A DNA stretch of 64,000 bases from Chlamydomonas reinhardtii (lineage: Eukaryota > Chlorophyta > Chlorophyceae > Chlamydomonadales > Chlamydomonadaceae): assembly GCF_000002595.2 (NCBI RefSeq), contig NC_057015.1, forward strand, positions 3,565,955 through 3,629,954, written 5' to 3'. The translations under genes were made by a program, and so were the position numbers. The notes under the pieces were generated by a model. It made no database searches. It worked only from the letters and a program-made list of their open reading frames with translations, and had not been told where the DNA came from. Shown in pieces: positions 34,314 to 46,705 of this stretch (positions are counted from its first letter, which is position 1; each line of letters starts with the position of its first letter).

Positions 34314-37300
34314 ATGAGTCGCTCTGAAAGAGCGGCTTCTGTCCGCGTAGCCGGCAGCACGGTTGACAAGGATGTGCAATTAGTGCAAATCCGCACTCGC
34401 GCTGTTCTCGGACTGCCAAACAACTATCAGTGCGTCAAAGTCGAGCTCACAAGCAAGCGGGCAGTTCTCCTCTCCCAGCTGTTCACTGCGCAGAATGGCA
34501 CGGTAGCAGCCGCATTCGTTGCGAGGCTACCGCACCCTGGAGATAACAAGGTCCAGCTGCGAGTGAGTGAGACATGGGCATCCAAACACGCGACCGCGTC
34601 CACATGACCACGCGCGTTGTGACTCTGGGCGCGCCAGCCAGATACTTGCATGGCTATCATATATAATCTGATACATGTTCGGAGGCAGTTCTGCGTCTCG
34701 GAGCGTTAAATCAAAAGTCTGGGAAGTCTGGAAAGTGTTTTGGTGCACGCGCCTGACTCCCGACTCGACCCGACCTGTCAGGTTGTCCCGAACGCGCCTG
34801 AAGGGCGGCTGAAGCTCGCGTACCGCGTCCTCGCCAACGCCTTGTATGCCTATCTGGACTTGCGGGCAGATGGCGGCGCGGGCGCGGCGCAGCTGCTGGA
34901 GACGGGTACGGCCGCAAAGTGGCGGACCGTCAGGCTGCCGCTGCGGGAGCGCAACGTCGTGGGTCAGCTGCATGGGCCGGAGGTGGCACACATCCTGGTG
35001 AGGGAAGCAAACAGGCGCCGACCATTGCCACGCTATCCCATATAAAGAGATGCACACACGTTGTTTGGGTTTCGGGAAGGTCTGGCTTGCGCTCCGTTTG
35101 TCACACTTCTTACAGCAGCTAATGCGCCCAGCCTTAGCCTGCAACGACAAAGAAGGCGTTAGCGTCGCCGGGCGTGGCGTGGCATGGCATGCGCTGGGAC
35201 GCAATCCCTCCAAGGCTCCAACCCAAACCTTGTCTCCCGTGTTCCTCCTTGTCCGCCGCCTGACTGGGCCCTACTCGTTGGGCTTGGGCACATCACCCCA
35301 TCCCACCCTCAACCCATCACCCCTTGCTCCCAGCTGGACTACGTCGTACTCACGCTGCCCAACACGGTGGCGCGGCTGCCCGAGCTGGAGCTGCTGCCGC
35401 CCCTGGCCCGCCAGCTACACAGCTACGCGCACGGAGGTTTCATGGTACGGCATGGGGGCTGGCTGGCGAAGGGAGGGGACTGCCACGGTTAGGGACCATA
35501 CGCGGGGCTGTGGCTTCATAGGCAAGTGCGGGAATGCGCCTGGATTCAGGCGGGTTAGGCGTTACTTAAACTGCGCTCTATGCCCGTCCACTGTGGCTGT
35601 CCCTTGCATGCAGGGCGCGGCCCTGTCCCTGCTCGCGGAGCCGCGCTGGGGCACCATCCTGTCTGAGAGCATGGGCGAGGGCGGCGACGACAAGGTGCGG
35701 CGGTGGCGCGATGTTTGATGAGGAAGCAAGGAGAGAAGGATGGACACCGCGGCATGTGTAAGCGTACGTTACTGTGCATGTGTATAGGTATGGCTGGTTA
35801 CTCTGTTGCTGCACACCTGCAATTCGGCATGCAGGTGGAGTCTGTCATCCGCGAGCTGACGGGGCTGCAGCGCGACGGCGTCACGGCGGCGCGGCGGGAG
35901 CTGCTGCCGCTGATGCTGGTGCTGGAGAACAGCCCTGTGCTGTGCGCGTACGGCCTGGTCAGGTGGGCGGCGGGCCGGTTGGGTGGCGGGCTGGCTGGGC
36001 GGGTGGTTGGGTGGTTGGGTGGCTAGGTGGGTGGCTGAGTGGTCGCTGGGTGGGTGGCTGGGTGGGCCGTGATACTTTGCAGGCGTGAGTAGGAGGAGAA
36101 GGCCGTTTCTCACTACAAGTCCGGAATGTGAGGCCGCGCTTGTCTTGGGGCACATGCCTCCCAGCTTGCATCCCCCGGCCGCAGGATGGGCCATGTGCTG
36201 CCGCCCCGCCAAGTGCTGGAGGCCGACGCCGCCAGCGACGCCGCGGCAGGCCCCGCCGGCTGCATGCCCGCCGGGCCCTACCTGTGGCAGTCGTGGGGCC
36301 TGCCGCCCGCAAAGGTGCCCTACATGCTGCGGCCGTTCCTGGCGGGCGGGCGGGGCCCCGGCCTGAACCGCTACGGCTACGCGCCCATGCGGCTGGAGTG
36401 GGACCTGTGGCTCAACCCGGACGATGCCTCGGGTAGGTTGGAGGCGAGGGGCTGGCCGATGATGTTGATGACGCCCCTGTCGGGGTCGTGACGTTCGTGG
36501 TGGGGGGTCGTTCCGGCATGCTCGCTGCGCGGTACTGACACGCGTGCGCGGGGCCAAGCGTGCGTTGCATCGCTGCCTTGCATCGTCAGACTGTAATCTG
36601 GGGTGCTCAGCGACCCAGACGCTGCTGCCGTCAGTGGCTGCTCTCACGCTGCCGTCACCGGCTGCCCTCACAGATCTGGCGGGCGCGGTGGTGGACCACG
36701 GCACACCGGGCGCACTCGTGCAGCAGGTGGGTGGCGCGTGCAGGGCTGGCGCGTGCAGGGCAGGCTGGGACCCGCATGGACACGTGGCACCGGCCCTTGT
36801 GCTCGACATGGGCCGTGTCCTCTCTGAAACGCAAGAGCGCCAGCACTGCCGCCGCCACCTTGCCTTCCCCACACCTCCCCCGTAGCTGCCCTGTCGCACC
36901 CGCAATCCTTGCATCCCCCGTAGCTGCCCTGTCGCACCCGCATCTCCATCCACACCTCCACCCGCACCTCCACCTGCACCTCCATCCACACCTCCACCTG
37001 CACCTCCATCCACACCTCCCACACGCACGTTCACCCGCACCTCCAGGCCATCGCCATGACGCTGGGCTGCAAGGGCGTGGCTAAGTCCATGGGCCGCCGC
37101 CACAACCGCCAGCACGGCATCAGCCCGCTGAGATGGCTGGCGGACTTCGCCACCGCCCTCAACTCGGGGGCGAACGGCAAACACGACACGCCGCTGCCGC
37201 TGTTCGCACACCCGCACCACGTGCGTCGCCACGGCCAGCAGCCGCAGCACGCGCAGTACCCGCGGCACGCGGGCTCCGTCGACGCCGCCACCGCGGCGCA

Positions 37301-38798
37301 GTACACCACGCACGCGGATGGCTCGACTTGCCCCAGCCTTGAGAGGTATCTGCAGCTGTCGGTGGCGGGGCTGAAGCTGCGCCTGCCGCCAGCGGCGTCC
37401 GGCGCTGCGACGTTGCCGCCGGCGGAGAAGCTGGCTGTGCGGCTGCGAGTGGTTGGCAACACACACTCACACAGCCCGGCTGAGCTAAGCAAGTTCGCCG
37501 AGACGGGAGGCGCAGCGGCAGCAGGGCCAGCGCCCGCGGCTGCTAGCGGAGCTAGCGCCGCCGCTGCTGCTGCCGCCACGGGGCCGCGGACTCTGCTGTG
37601 TACACAGGACCTGTCTGGCAAGCAGGGGGCGGCGGCGGGCGGCGGCGGCGGCGGCAAGTCGTCTCTGTACCCGTTGGAGGCTCGCGACATGGGCACCACA
37701 CTGCTGCTGGTGGAGGTGAGGGCCCGTGAAGCGTGCTGTGGGCTCGGGGCCTGTCTGTAATGCCCACCGGTCACGTGCACTGGCGGGCTGGCACCCACAG
37801 GCCGCCGCGCCTTGCCCCGCTCCTACCTCAGCTTTAGCCCCAGCATACAAGGGCCTCTCGCGCTTGCGCCCGTTTACACAAGCACACACTTGCTCATACA
37901 AACAAAGACGTGCACACACGGTTTCACACAGGTGATCCCGGCCAAGGGCAAGCCGCGCACCCTGGCGCGGTCCATCATCCCGCTCATGTCGCTATCCGGC
38001 CGCGGCGACGGCGCCGTCACGCTCAGCGCGCAGCTGCACGTGCGCCGCGCACCCAAGCCCACGGCAGCAGCAACAGCAGCAGCAGGAGCAGCAGGGCCCG
38101 GCTCTGCTGGCGAGCCAGTCACCCACACGATCGCGCCGTCCACTCCCACACTGGGCGACGCGCCGCGGCCGGTGGCAGAGGCGGTCGAGATGCAGACGGA
38201 TATTGGGTGTACGAGTGGCGACGAGCGGGCGCGCGGCTTCACGGCGTTGACCATTCTGCCGGCCGGTCCTCTTGCTGAGGCAACTGAGGGCGACGGTGAG
38301 GGCGAAGGGCGGAAGCAGCAGCCGCAACACGCAGAGCTGGAGGCGGCTGCGGCTGCACCAAGGGCCCAGTCCATGGGGCGTGAGGCTGAAGGCGGGGCCA
38401 AAGGCACCGGCGCCGCACGAGGCTGGTTGCGCGCGCGTGGGGCCCTGGAGAAGGTGGGGCCGCCCGCGCATGGCCGTTCAGCTCACTCGGCCACGACGCC
38501 GGGCCCTGGCACGCCGAGCGCACCGGCCTTCAAGGCGTCTACCAGCGTCAGGTGCGCGCGTGCCGCTTCTCAGACCCTCAGCCAGTTGTGCGGAAGCGCT
38601 GCCTAGCTAGTCGCGCCACACACGTAGTGGCCCTCTGGCCCTGCTGGTGCAGAGTCTGCGCCGTGCCCACTGCCCAAGTCCGGCAGTGCCGCCACACCTT
38701 GTCACACCCTGCCACCACACGCCTGCTGCGCTGCCGCACCGTGCGCTGGCGCGCCGCTGCTGCCACCAGCACACACAGCGCACTGTACCTCGTGCTTT

Positions 38799-38838
<40 letters not shown>

Positions 38839-41766
38839 ACACACACGCACACACATACACACTTTCACATGCAACGCCGCACAGAATCGCGAGCATTGTG
38901 GAGCGGGCGCGCGAGCAGGCGGCGGGCCTCGGCGACGGCGACGAGGACGAGGCCGCTCTGGAGGCCGCGCCCGAGTCGGAGGCGGAGTCGGACTTTGAGG
39001 AGGAGGGGTTGGAGGAGGGCGAGGCGCTGCCGCAGCTGCTGCTGGAGGGGATGGTGTCGGGCGCGGCTCTGGGCGCCGATGACGTGTTTGTGGCCACAGG
39101 TGCGTCGGCGAAGTGCCGTGTGAGTGTGCCAGCGCGTTCTTGCCATGACATCAAGTAGAGATGCCGCGCGGGGCCCTCCTTTGCGTTTAGGTTGCAAGCA
39201 ACGCAGTCTGTTGAGATACCGATACGCGGCTTGGTACGCATGTGGCGGCGTCATGCGTCCTTGTGGTCGCAGACGCGGCGGCAGCGGACTCGCAGCTGTC
39301 GCAGCTGTGCTCCGGTACACACCGGTGTGCCGTGAGCGTGAGCCTGCGCTGGGAGACGCTCACTACACTGCAGGTGTGTGTGATGAATGCCCCCTGATCG
39401 CCCACCCCGCCACTGCGCCCTGCTCAATCAGCCGACGTCTGTGCCGGGGTGGAGCTCTGGGCGTTGGCCGGAGGGGTTTATGTGCGCAACGCCTCGGGCC
39501 CCACACGGCGGCCACCGCCGTGGGATGGGGCCCACACTCACTTATGCCTCCTGCCGCCCTGCGCCCTCTCCCGCACGCCGCCTGCCCTTAACCCAACCTA
39601 TCCTCCCGCTCCTCTCCGCTCCTCCCCCGGCTCCGCAGGCGGCTCACCAGCTGTACGGCCTGCCGCCGCACGTGGCGCAGTCCTGCACCGCCATGCTGTC
39701 CAGCCCCGGCGGCCTGTTCCTGGACATCAAGAGCGGCTACAGCACGGCGCCGCAGCTGCGCGCCTTCGCCTCCACACTGGCGGGCATTGGCGTGTATACC
39801 AAGGTGTGTGTGTGGGTGTGTGCGTATGTGGGTGTGTGGGTGTGCGTGAATGTCTGCGTGCGGGCTAGGAAGGCGTGGGATGGAGGGCAGCTCGCACAAT
39901 TCCTAAGCACGCACACGCACACGACGCATGGCATACCGTACACGGTCATTGTGTGTTCTTGTCCTTATGCTCTCCAGCACACATGGCAGGGTCCTTGCAT
40001 TTCCCTGCAATGCTGGTGCTTTTAAGACACACACGTCGCACCTGTCCACAGGCCGTCTGCAGCTTCGTGCCACGCCAGATCGACTATGAGGACCCGCCGC
40101 CGCCCGCCAGCGCCGCCGAGACCGGCCTCAGCCGCGGCGGCGGCACTGGCGGCGGCAGCTCGGCCGGCGCTAGTGCTATCGGCAGTGGGGTCGGCAGCGG
40201 CATCGGCAGCACAGCACGGCAGCTGCAGTCCGCCCTGGTTGCAGCGCATCCTGTCGGCGGCGGCAGCACACCACCCTGCGGTACCAGTCCTGCCACACCC
40301 GCCAGTCCCAATGCCGCCGGTGCTGCCGCCGCCGGCGGCACCTTCGGCGGCGCCCCCGACGACGGCGCGGCAGCGCCGCCGCCACCTGCCAAGCCTGCCG
40401 GCGGGTTTACCAGTAAGAAGCAGCTGCCTGGCCCTCTGCCGCGCTTCTTTGACACGGTGCTGTTCTTCCACGGACTCAATGGGCTGGAGCTGGCGTGCGA
40501 GGCGGGCAGCGTGCCGCCTGGCACGTGCGTGCTGTTCAACGGCGCGTCGATGCTGGTCGAGGACCCCGGCGCGGCGGTGGCGGTGCCGGACGCAGCCGTG
40601 CTGCGGCGGCGGGCCGGAAAACTGGTGGAAGAGGCTGTGGAGGCGGAAGGGGCGGAGCGGGCAAAGGAAGAGGAGGCGGAGGGTGGGGCGGGGAAGGGCA
40701 AGAGCAAAAGCAAGAGCGACAATTCGGGCCTGCCGACTGAGGCGGAGCTGCAGGCAGCTATGGTGCGGGCGGGCATGTCGGTGCAGGAGCAGATGCGGCG
40801 GCGACACGGCTGCCTGTCTGGCGGCTGCTTTGGCGGCGCGGACAAGAAGAAGAAGGCTGCTCAGCCGCCGCATAAGTCCGTTGAATTCACATCCGTTATG
40901 GACGAGGTGGAGAGCGCGGCCAACACAGAAGCAATTGAATTGGCCGTCATGAGCGGCGCCGGCAGCGGCGGTGGCGGCGGCGGTGGCGGCGCCGCGACAG
41001 TGCTTCCAGAACTGGTGGACAAGGAGGCGTGGCGGCGGTACTGCACCGTGGTGTCCATGTTCAAGGTGTACGGTAAGTGTGTGGGCGGTGGGGTGGCGGT
41101 TGGGGTAAGTGGCTGGGGTGGTGGTTGGGGTGGTTGGGTGGCGCATGCGCATGCGCAAGAGTTGCTGCAGGTGGGTATGGGGGGCCTGTGCGCACGCAGT
41201 ACGCAGCCTGGTGTGGGGCGGCGGCGGGCGCGACGTGGCCCAGCCATTCCACAAGGCTAGCAGGCGGGCGCTCGGTGGCCAGTGCAGCGCCCCGCACTCT
41301 CAACAACAGCGGCACAGTGAAGCTGTGACCCCCCCTAGCTACGCCCTCTCGACTTATCTAACATGCATGGACCCCCCCCGTACCTGCCTACGCCTTCACT
41401 TCTTAATTAATCATGAATGTGACCCCCCTGCCCCGTGCCGCCTACCCCCTCAGGCGGCATCTACGTGCAGGAGCCGGACTGCTCGCCCAGCTGTGTGGAC
41501 GCCCTGACGCGCCTCACCAACAGCCACCCAGACTACCTGCCACTGGGTGAGGGGGCTAGGGGGCTGGGGTGTCGGGGCTGGGCGGGGGGGCCGGGGTCGC
41601 GGGCATGTGGGAGCTGATGCTGACACACCGAATCGATGCGCACACGCTGACCCTGTTGCGCCACTGAGGCCACAAGCGGAGGAGGCACACAGCAGCCTGT
41701 GTGGTGAAGGAAGTCGACAAGCGCGTGTGCATGGGGGTGTGACGGCCGCTGCATTCGCGCCACTCG

Positions 41767-41811
<45 letters not shown>

Positions 41812-44800
41812 ACTTTGCGCAACGTTTTTCTTGTGCTCTTTAACACACACACACACACAGGCTTCGCGTACGGGCACATCAGCACCAAGGCGGTGGCGGC
41901 TGCGGGCCATGTGGGTCGCGGCATGGCGGCGCAGCAGCTCATGGAGGAGCTGCAGAGCCGCAAGAAGCTCAGCGACAGGGTGAGGGGTGGAGCGGAGCAG
42001 GCGGGGGAGGGGGTGGAGGTACCAATCCAAACCACCACCACCACACGCGCGCCTCCTGCCCTTGCAGGTGAGCCGCTGGATTGACGACGGCGTGCACGTG
42101 GGCGCCTCCGACCAGGTCTACCTCAGCTGGGCCCGCCGCCTGCTCACGAGCGAGGAACTGCTGGTGAGGAGGGAGGGGGGTTGTAAATACCGGCCCAAAC
42201 TAAACCAAAACCAACGAAAACGACCGGAGCACATGCAGAGGCGACAGTTGCAAACGATAATACTTATGGGAGAGGGCCGATTGGGGGGGCATTTGTTCAA
42301 ATGCCCAACATCAAGAGAGAAGCAGGGGAGTAGGGACCAAGGGATTGTGGCATTTATGTAGGCCGTTTTAAGGCTCTAAGGGCCAGGGTGAGCCTCGCAC
42401 GCCATGCCTCAACCGCCACGCATTCCACCGCCCTCGCATTCCACCGCCCTCGCACACGCCCCCGCAGTACCTGCGCTCCCAGCGGCTGCTGTTGCGGCTG
42501 CTTGCGGACTACGACTGCGGCGGCGGCGGCCCGCTGCAGGAGGGCCCCGCGCTGCTGGCGCTGCTGGACGGCATGGGTGCCATGCGCTACATGCTGCTGC
42601 GCTTCTTCCGCCACTACGAGGTATGGGTGTGTGCGTGCGTGTGTGTACGTGTGCACGTGTGTGTGTGTGTGTGCGTGTGTTTGTTTGTGTCCTGGCCCGT
42701 GTACCCGTGTGCGAGTCGTACGTCTGCAGGTCCGCAACCGCAGAACGCTCGGTACATTCGCGGTGCTGCTGCCGGAGGGGGGCAAGCCGTCTTGATGCGA
42801 CCGTACTCAAAACAACTCTATGAATGCGCCGCGTGTCAGGCATGACCGCGCCCAAGCCAGGTCCCCACCCACCGACACACGCGTCCCCTTACACATGCAT
42901 AGCGCGGCCCCTTCCACCCCATGTGCAGGCCACCAGCCCCATCACGCTGTTTGAGATCGGCTGGAACTTCAACTACACCAAGTCCTTCCTGCGCCTGGTG
43001 CGCAACCGCGGCGCGCTGGCGGCGCTGCCGCCCGCGGAGAAGATGGCGACGGCGCTGTGGCTGGTGCGCAACCGGCAGCTGTGGGTGTGGCTGCACCGCT
43101 GCGGGCGGCGGGACGCGCACAAGCTGGTGAAGGAGGCGCTCGCGTGTCTGGTGGAGAGCTGCAGTCTCAAGGAGTATAACCTGGTGCGGGGGTGGGGACT
43201 TGGGACGGAAACAGTTTGAGGGCGTGTTGTGAAAGACGGACTTGAGGGCAGAATGACGTGGACCGCGCGCGCGTCGTGCATGCACATGCCTGGGTTGTAT
43301 ACAACACAAGGACGGCAGGGGCCACGACCGGACCCAAGCATCACTGAGGCAGCAAAGTGACAGAGGCACAGGGCCACTGTGTGCCACTGCGGCTGCCGGC
43401 TCCGTGCCGCAATGACCGTTGCCCTGCCGCGTCCCGCGCCCTGTGCAGGTGGTGGAGGTGCTGGGCGGCGAGGGGCCCTTCCGGCGGGAGTTCGTGGGCT
43501 GGCTCTGGCTGGGCGGCTGGTCCTACCTCCGCCGCATCAAGGCCTGCAAGGTGGGGGAGGGGGCCGCGGCACCGCCAGGGCCACCACTGTGCGGTGTGCG
43601 CACATGGCCACACACTTAAAAGAGGGAGGCACCGGGTACTGTGCACTCGTGCAGCAAAGCGCATGCGCGTGCCTCTTGCTGCCTAGGGCAGCCGGGCACG
43701 GCTTCCTTGCAATATGTGCCAAGCTCCCACCACCGGTCGTCACGATACCCGCCGTCCACTCTGACAGCCTCCTTGTCCTGCTCGTGTCCCTGCCCCCCTC
43801 GCTCTCTGCCCCCAGGAGCACTGGGCGGCCAGTCCCGACACGCAGCTGCTGTGCGAGCCCGCCCGCCTGTACGGCTACGTGCAGTACGCGCGGCGCGTGC
43901 CGGGCGGCGGGCTGCTGCCGGGGCAGGGGCTGGACGCGGAGGAGTTCGAGGGCAGCAAGAAGCGCATGCCGCGGGTACATGCGTGGCGCGCGTGGATGTC
44001 ATGTGTGCGCATTTGGTTTACCCGTACTGTGTTTTATCATAGTCGATTGTGTCCTACCGATTGTCTGGGGGAATGCGTGCTCATGGTATAAACCAAAGGT
44101 GCACTCTCAGCACACACGGGCGGTACCCAGCGCCGTTCTTGCCCACAGCGCACAGCTGCACAGCATATTGCGGTACCGGAGAGAACGCACCAACCGTGGA
44201 CCACATTGCCGCCGTTTTGTCGTGCCACGCAGTTTTGGCTGAACGGCGACGTGGTGGTCACCCTGGACCCCACGCACACGCGCTACAAGGTCTGGTGGCT
44301 CAAGCTCTGGTGAGTGGAGCGCCGGTGCGGCCCTGCCGCCTGGACTAGCTGCCAGCCAGCCCCCCGACACGGGCGAGCGCCGTGGTTAGCTGAAGCAGCA
44401 ATCCTGTCACACGCCGTTGCGCCTGCGGTGCAGAGGAAGCAACGCTGCGTCAAACTTAGTTGCCTGGCAGCCGTATTGACGTGCTGTATGGTGGCACTCG
44501 GGTGTCCGCTGGACATGGTCAAGGTAGCGCTGGCGGTCCCGGTCACTGCTGACTCCGCCCTTCCACCCTTCCACCCTTCCACCCGCCCACCCGCTCACAT
44601 GTGTGTGCAGGCGCGCCGCGCGCAAATGCGCGTGCTGCGTGGGCACTTGGGCCTGCCACTGCGCCATTATGGAGCTGTGCTGCTGCTACGCGCTATGCCT
44701 CTGTCCCATGCTGTGCTACCCTTACTGCGTGAGTGCACAGTGAAGAGGGGGAGGGGGATTACATTCATGATTATTTAAGAATTGAAGGCGGGGAGGGGTT

Positions 44801-45698
44801 AGCCTATGCACGACTCGCGACGAAGGGGTAAATGCCCGGGGGCGGCACTGCGGAGAATCAACAAGGCTTCACAACACGTCTGGGCGCAAGGGCAAGAGCA
44901 TCCTAGGGATGCGTGCAAGGCCGATAAGGTACTGTGAACCTGGCACGCCCTTTCTTACCCCCACGCTCTCCTCCTCGCCCTGTTGCATAGGGTTTGGTTG
45001 AGTTTGGGCTGGTATCTACAACGCCCCCTACGCCTTCACTTCTTTAATGATCATGAGTGTAATCCCCCACCCGCAGCGGTCCAAGGTGCTGCCGCTGCTG
45101 CTCGCCGTCATCCTCAGTGAGTCGCCTCCGCGCCCGCGCGCCGAGCGCGACTAGCAACCCAGCGGTCCAATCGTGCTTCGTGGCCAGTCCACAGAAGCAG
45201 CACAGATTGTGTGCTACGTGGCCTCCCGAGCGTTTGGGGGAGGGGCAGTGTGTCTGGGCCAGGAGACGCGTATTGGGCTCCCCCCAAGCGCACCCTGGGA
45301 TCATAGTGCCGGCTTGGCAGCGCAGTTGTGTACCCCCATCGTAGCCTCTCGCCCGTCTTGTCGCTTCTTCGACCCTGACCGCCAGCGCTCCTTGCTTGCC
45401 CCTAGTTGACCAGCCCACCGCCAACCTCCTTGCGCCCGCTGCCACCGCCAGCCGTCCTTCTGCCACCTGCCACTCCGCCATCCCACCACCCCACCTGCTG
45501 CCCGCTGCCACACACACCACCGCAGTCGTGCTGTGGCTGCTGCTGAACGCGGGCGTGCTGGGCGGCGCTGTGGGCGGCACCCAGGGGTCCGACGACGTCG
45601 CAGCCGACGTGGAGCGGCTGGATGATGAAGTGCAGCGCCCCGAGGACAGGTTGGTGCAGGACGCCGAGAAGCTGTTACGCCGCCGCCTGCTCTCCTGA
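34314..45698 (+). CDS. Giant membrane-anchored protein, unknown family (1753 residues, 24 exons)
   Basis: Exons close in phase: 34314-34562, 34782-34997, 35334-35444, 35614-35694, 35835-35962, 36185-36432, 36674-36726, 37047-37715, 37932-38551, 38885-39099, 39273-39373, 39639-39803, 40052-41072, 41454-41546, 41861-41979, 42068-42163, 42468-42620, 42929-43183, 43449-43550, 43816-43974, 44233-44309, 44611-44728, 45077-45116, 45526-45698. Many short exons encode ordered, conserved-looking sequence: YVVLTLPNTVARLPELELLP, AAHQLYGLPPHVAQSCTAML, FFDTVLFFHGLNGLELACEA, SPITLFEIGWNFNYTKSFLR, FWLNGDVVVTLDPTHTRYKV. Ala/Gly, acidic (38930-39040) and poly-Gly inserts interrupt it. No signal peptide is seen. 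The C-terminus has a 12-Cys segment (about 1645-1683), then a hydrophobic helix (VLPLLLAVILIVLWLLL) and a short acidic tail. It is probably tail-anchored with a large cytosolic part. I do not recognise the family; no catalytic motif is evident. Confidence 0.75.
36876..37013. repeat. Two adjacent minisatellites in one intron
   Basis: A 38-bp period duplication (tcccccgtagctgccctgtc...) covers 36876-36942, and a 24-bp unit (acctccacctgcacctccat + ccac) is duplicated at 36966-37013. Both are pyrimidine-rich and lie before the acceptor at 37046. Confidence 0.8.
38801..38837. repeat. (CA)n microsatellite in intron
   Basis: About 18 uninterrupted CA dinucleotides in the intron preceding exon 38885-39099. 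Confidence 0.95.
41391..41438. repeat. Intronic block related to 45028-45070
   Basis: ctacgccttcacttctt, then taa.atcatga.tgt and a C-run, is shared with the intron at 45117-45525's predecessor (44729-45076). Both blocks lie near the 3' end of an intron of the same gene. Confidence 0.65.
41774..41859. repeat. (CA)n arrays running into a 3' splice site
   Basis: CA repeats at 41774-41808 and 41843-41859. The second array ends in the acceptor AG of exon 41861-41979, replacing the usual pyrimidine tract. Confidence 0.9.
44965..45070. repeat. Intronic block shared with 31895-31955 and 41391-41438
   Basis: tctcctcctcgc, ttgcat.ggg, agtttgggctg/aatttgggctg and atcta.aac occur in the same order here and in the GC-AG intron of the upstream giant gene. 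The following ctacgccttcacttctt block matches 41391-41438. Confidence 0.65.
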
Positions 45699-46705
45699 GC
45701 GCAGGCGCCGGAGGCTGGCGCGGTGACGGGAGGCGCTAGCAGTTAAAGGCGGCGCGACGGCGGTGGTGGTGGCGGTGGCCTCATCGGAGCTGCGCTGGCA
45801 TGCGCCGCCGCAGATGTAGCGCGCCGCAGTCGGCGGCGTGGGGTACGGAGTCGAGATGGAGAGGCCGGCGGCTGCAGGGACAGGAGCAGCGGCGCCTGTG
45901 CGGGCGCGGTTGGAGCTGGGGTGTGAACCAGGGTAAAAAGGAGGGGGCCCTGAAGAGAGAGGGCCAAAGAGGAGTTCCGGAGGGCGCGGCTGAGGCCTGC
46001 GCGCTTGACCACGCTAGTTAGAGCCATGCAGCGCATACGGTACCTATGTTCACGACATACAACTATATAAGGCATACATGCACCTGTGCATAGACACTTT
46101 GCAGCATTCGTGTGTGCCGGTGTGCTGAATCGTGGTTGCACGGCGATGGTGTTGGGGTATCGGGTACCGTCATTGATGGGTCAGGAGGGGGCCGAGGGAG
46201 CCAGTTGGTTGAGGCGTCCTGCTGATGTTCTGTGTAGCAACATGCGGTTGGTTGTCTCGTTGGAATGCTGAAAACGAGTTCGGCCATCGGCATGCATTGT
46301 GGCGCGCCGGCTGTGCAGGAGCCCGCGTAGGAGCTGGCCAGGGCCCTGGTTGCTGCGGCCGCCAGCAAGCCCAGCCTCGAGAGTAGCAACTGCGGTCGCC
46401 CTGAGCGACGGCGTCAGGCGTAGTTGGTAGCACACAGTACAGGGGTTAGTCTTGAGGCACGCGGGGTACGGCGGGGGGTCCACGACGTACACGCCAACGT
46501 CTCTACGGCCTCTGTCCTGATGCAGCGCAGGCACTGATGAGCCTGGCACTCACACTCACAGTCACATCGGTGCAAATCGGTTTCAGTGTAAACACTCTAT
46601 ATTCTATTACATTCAACATACTGCATTTAGCTTTCTATCACGAGGGCAGCGACGCTGCACGTCAGGAAGGAAGTGCTTCCTTAAGAGGAGAAGGTGCCCG
46701 GACAA
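45699..46705. other. Intergenic region before SUFD
   Basis: Contains the 3' UTR of the second giant gene and the SUFD promoter. TGTAA occurs at 46587. AT-rich sequence at 46560-46650 lies just upstream of SUFD. No gene seen. Confidence 0.45.

Noticed and set aside
35769-37466. 565-codon minus-strand frame in the second giant gene
   Set aside because: Runs through several exons and introns of the plus-strand gene, whose phases all close; low-complexity His/Arg/Gln/Ala translation.
40022-41254. 410-codon minus-strand frame
   Set aside because: Antisense of the large exon 40052-41072, with His/Arg/Ala-rich shadow composition.
42621-42795. Extension of the giant-gene exon past 42620
   Set aside because: The translation becomes Val/Cys/Val repeats from a (GT)n run; splicing at GAG|gtatgg to 42929 keeps frame and protein-like sequence.
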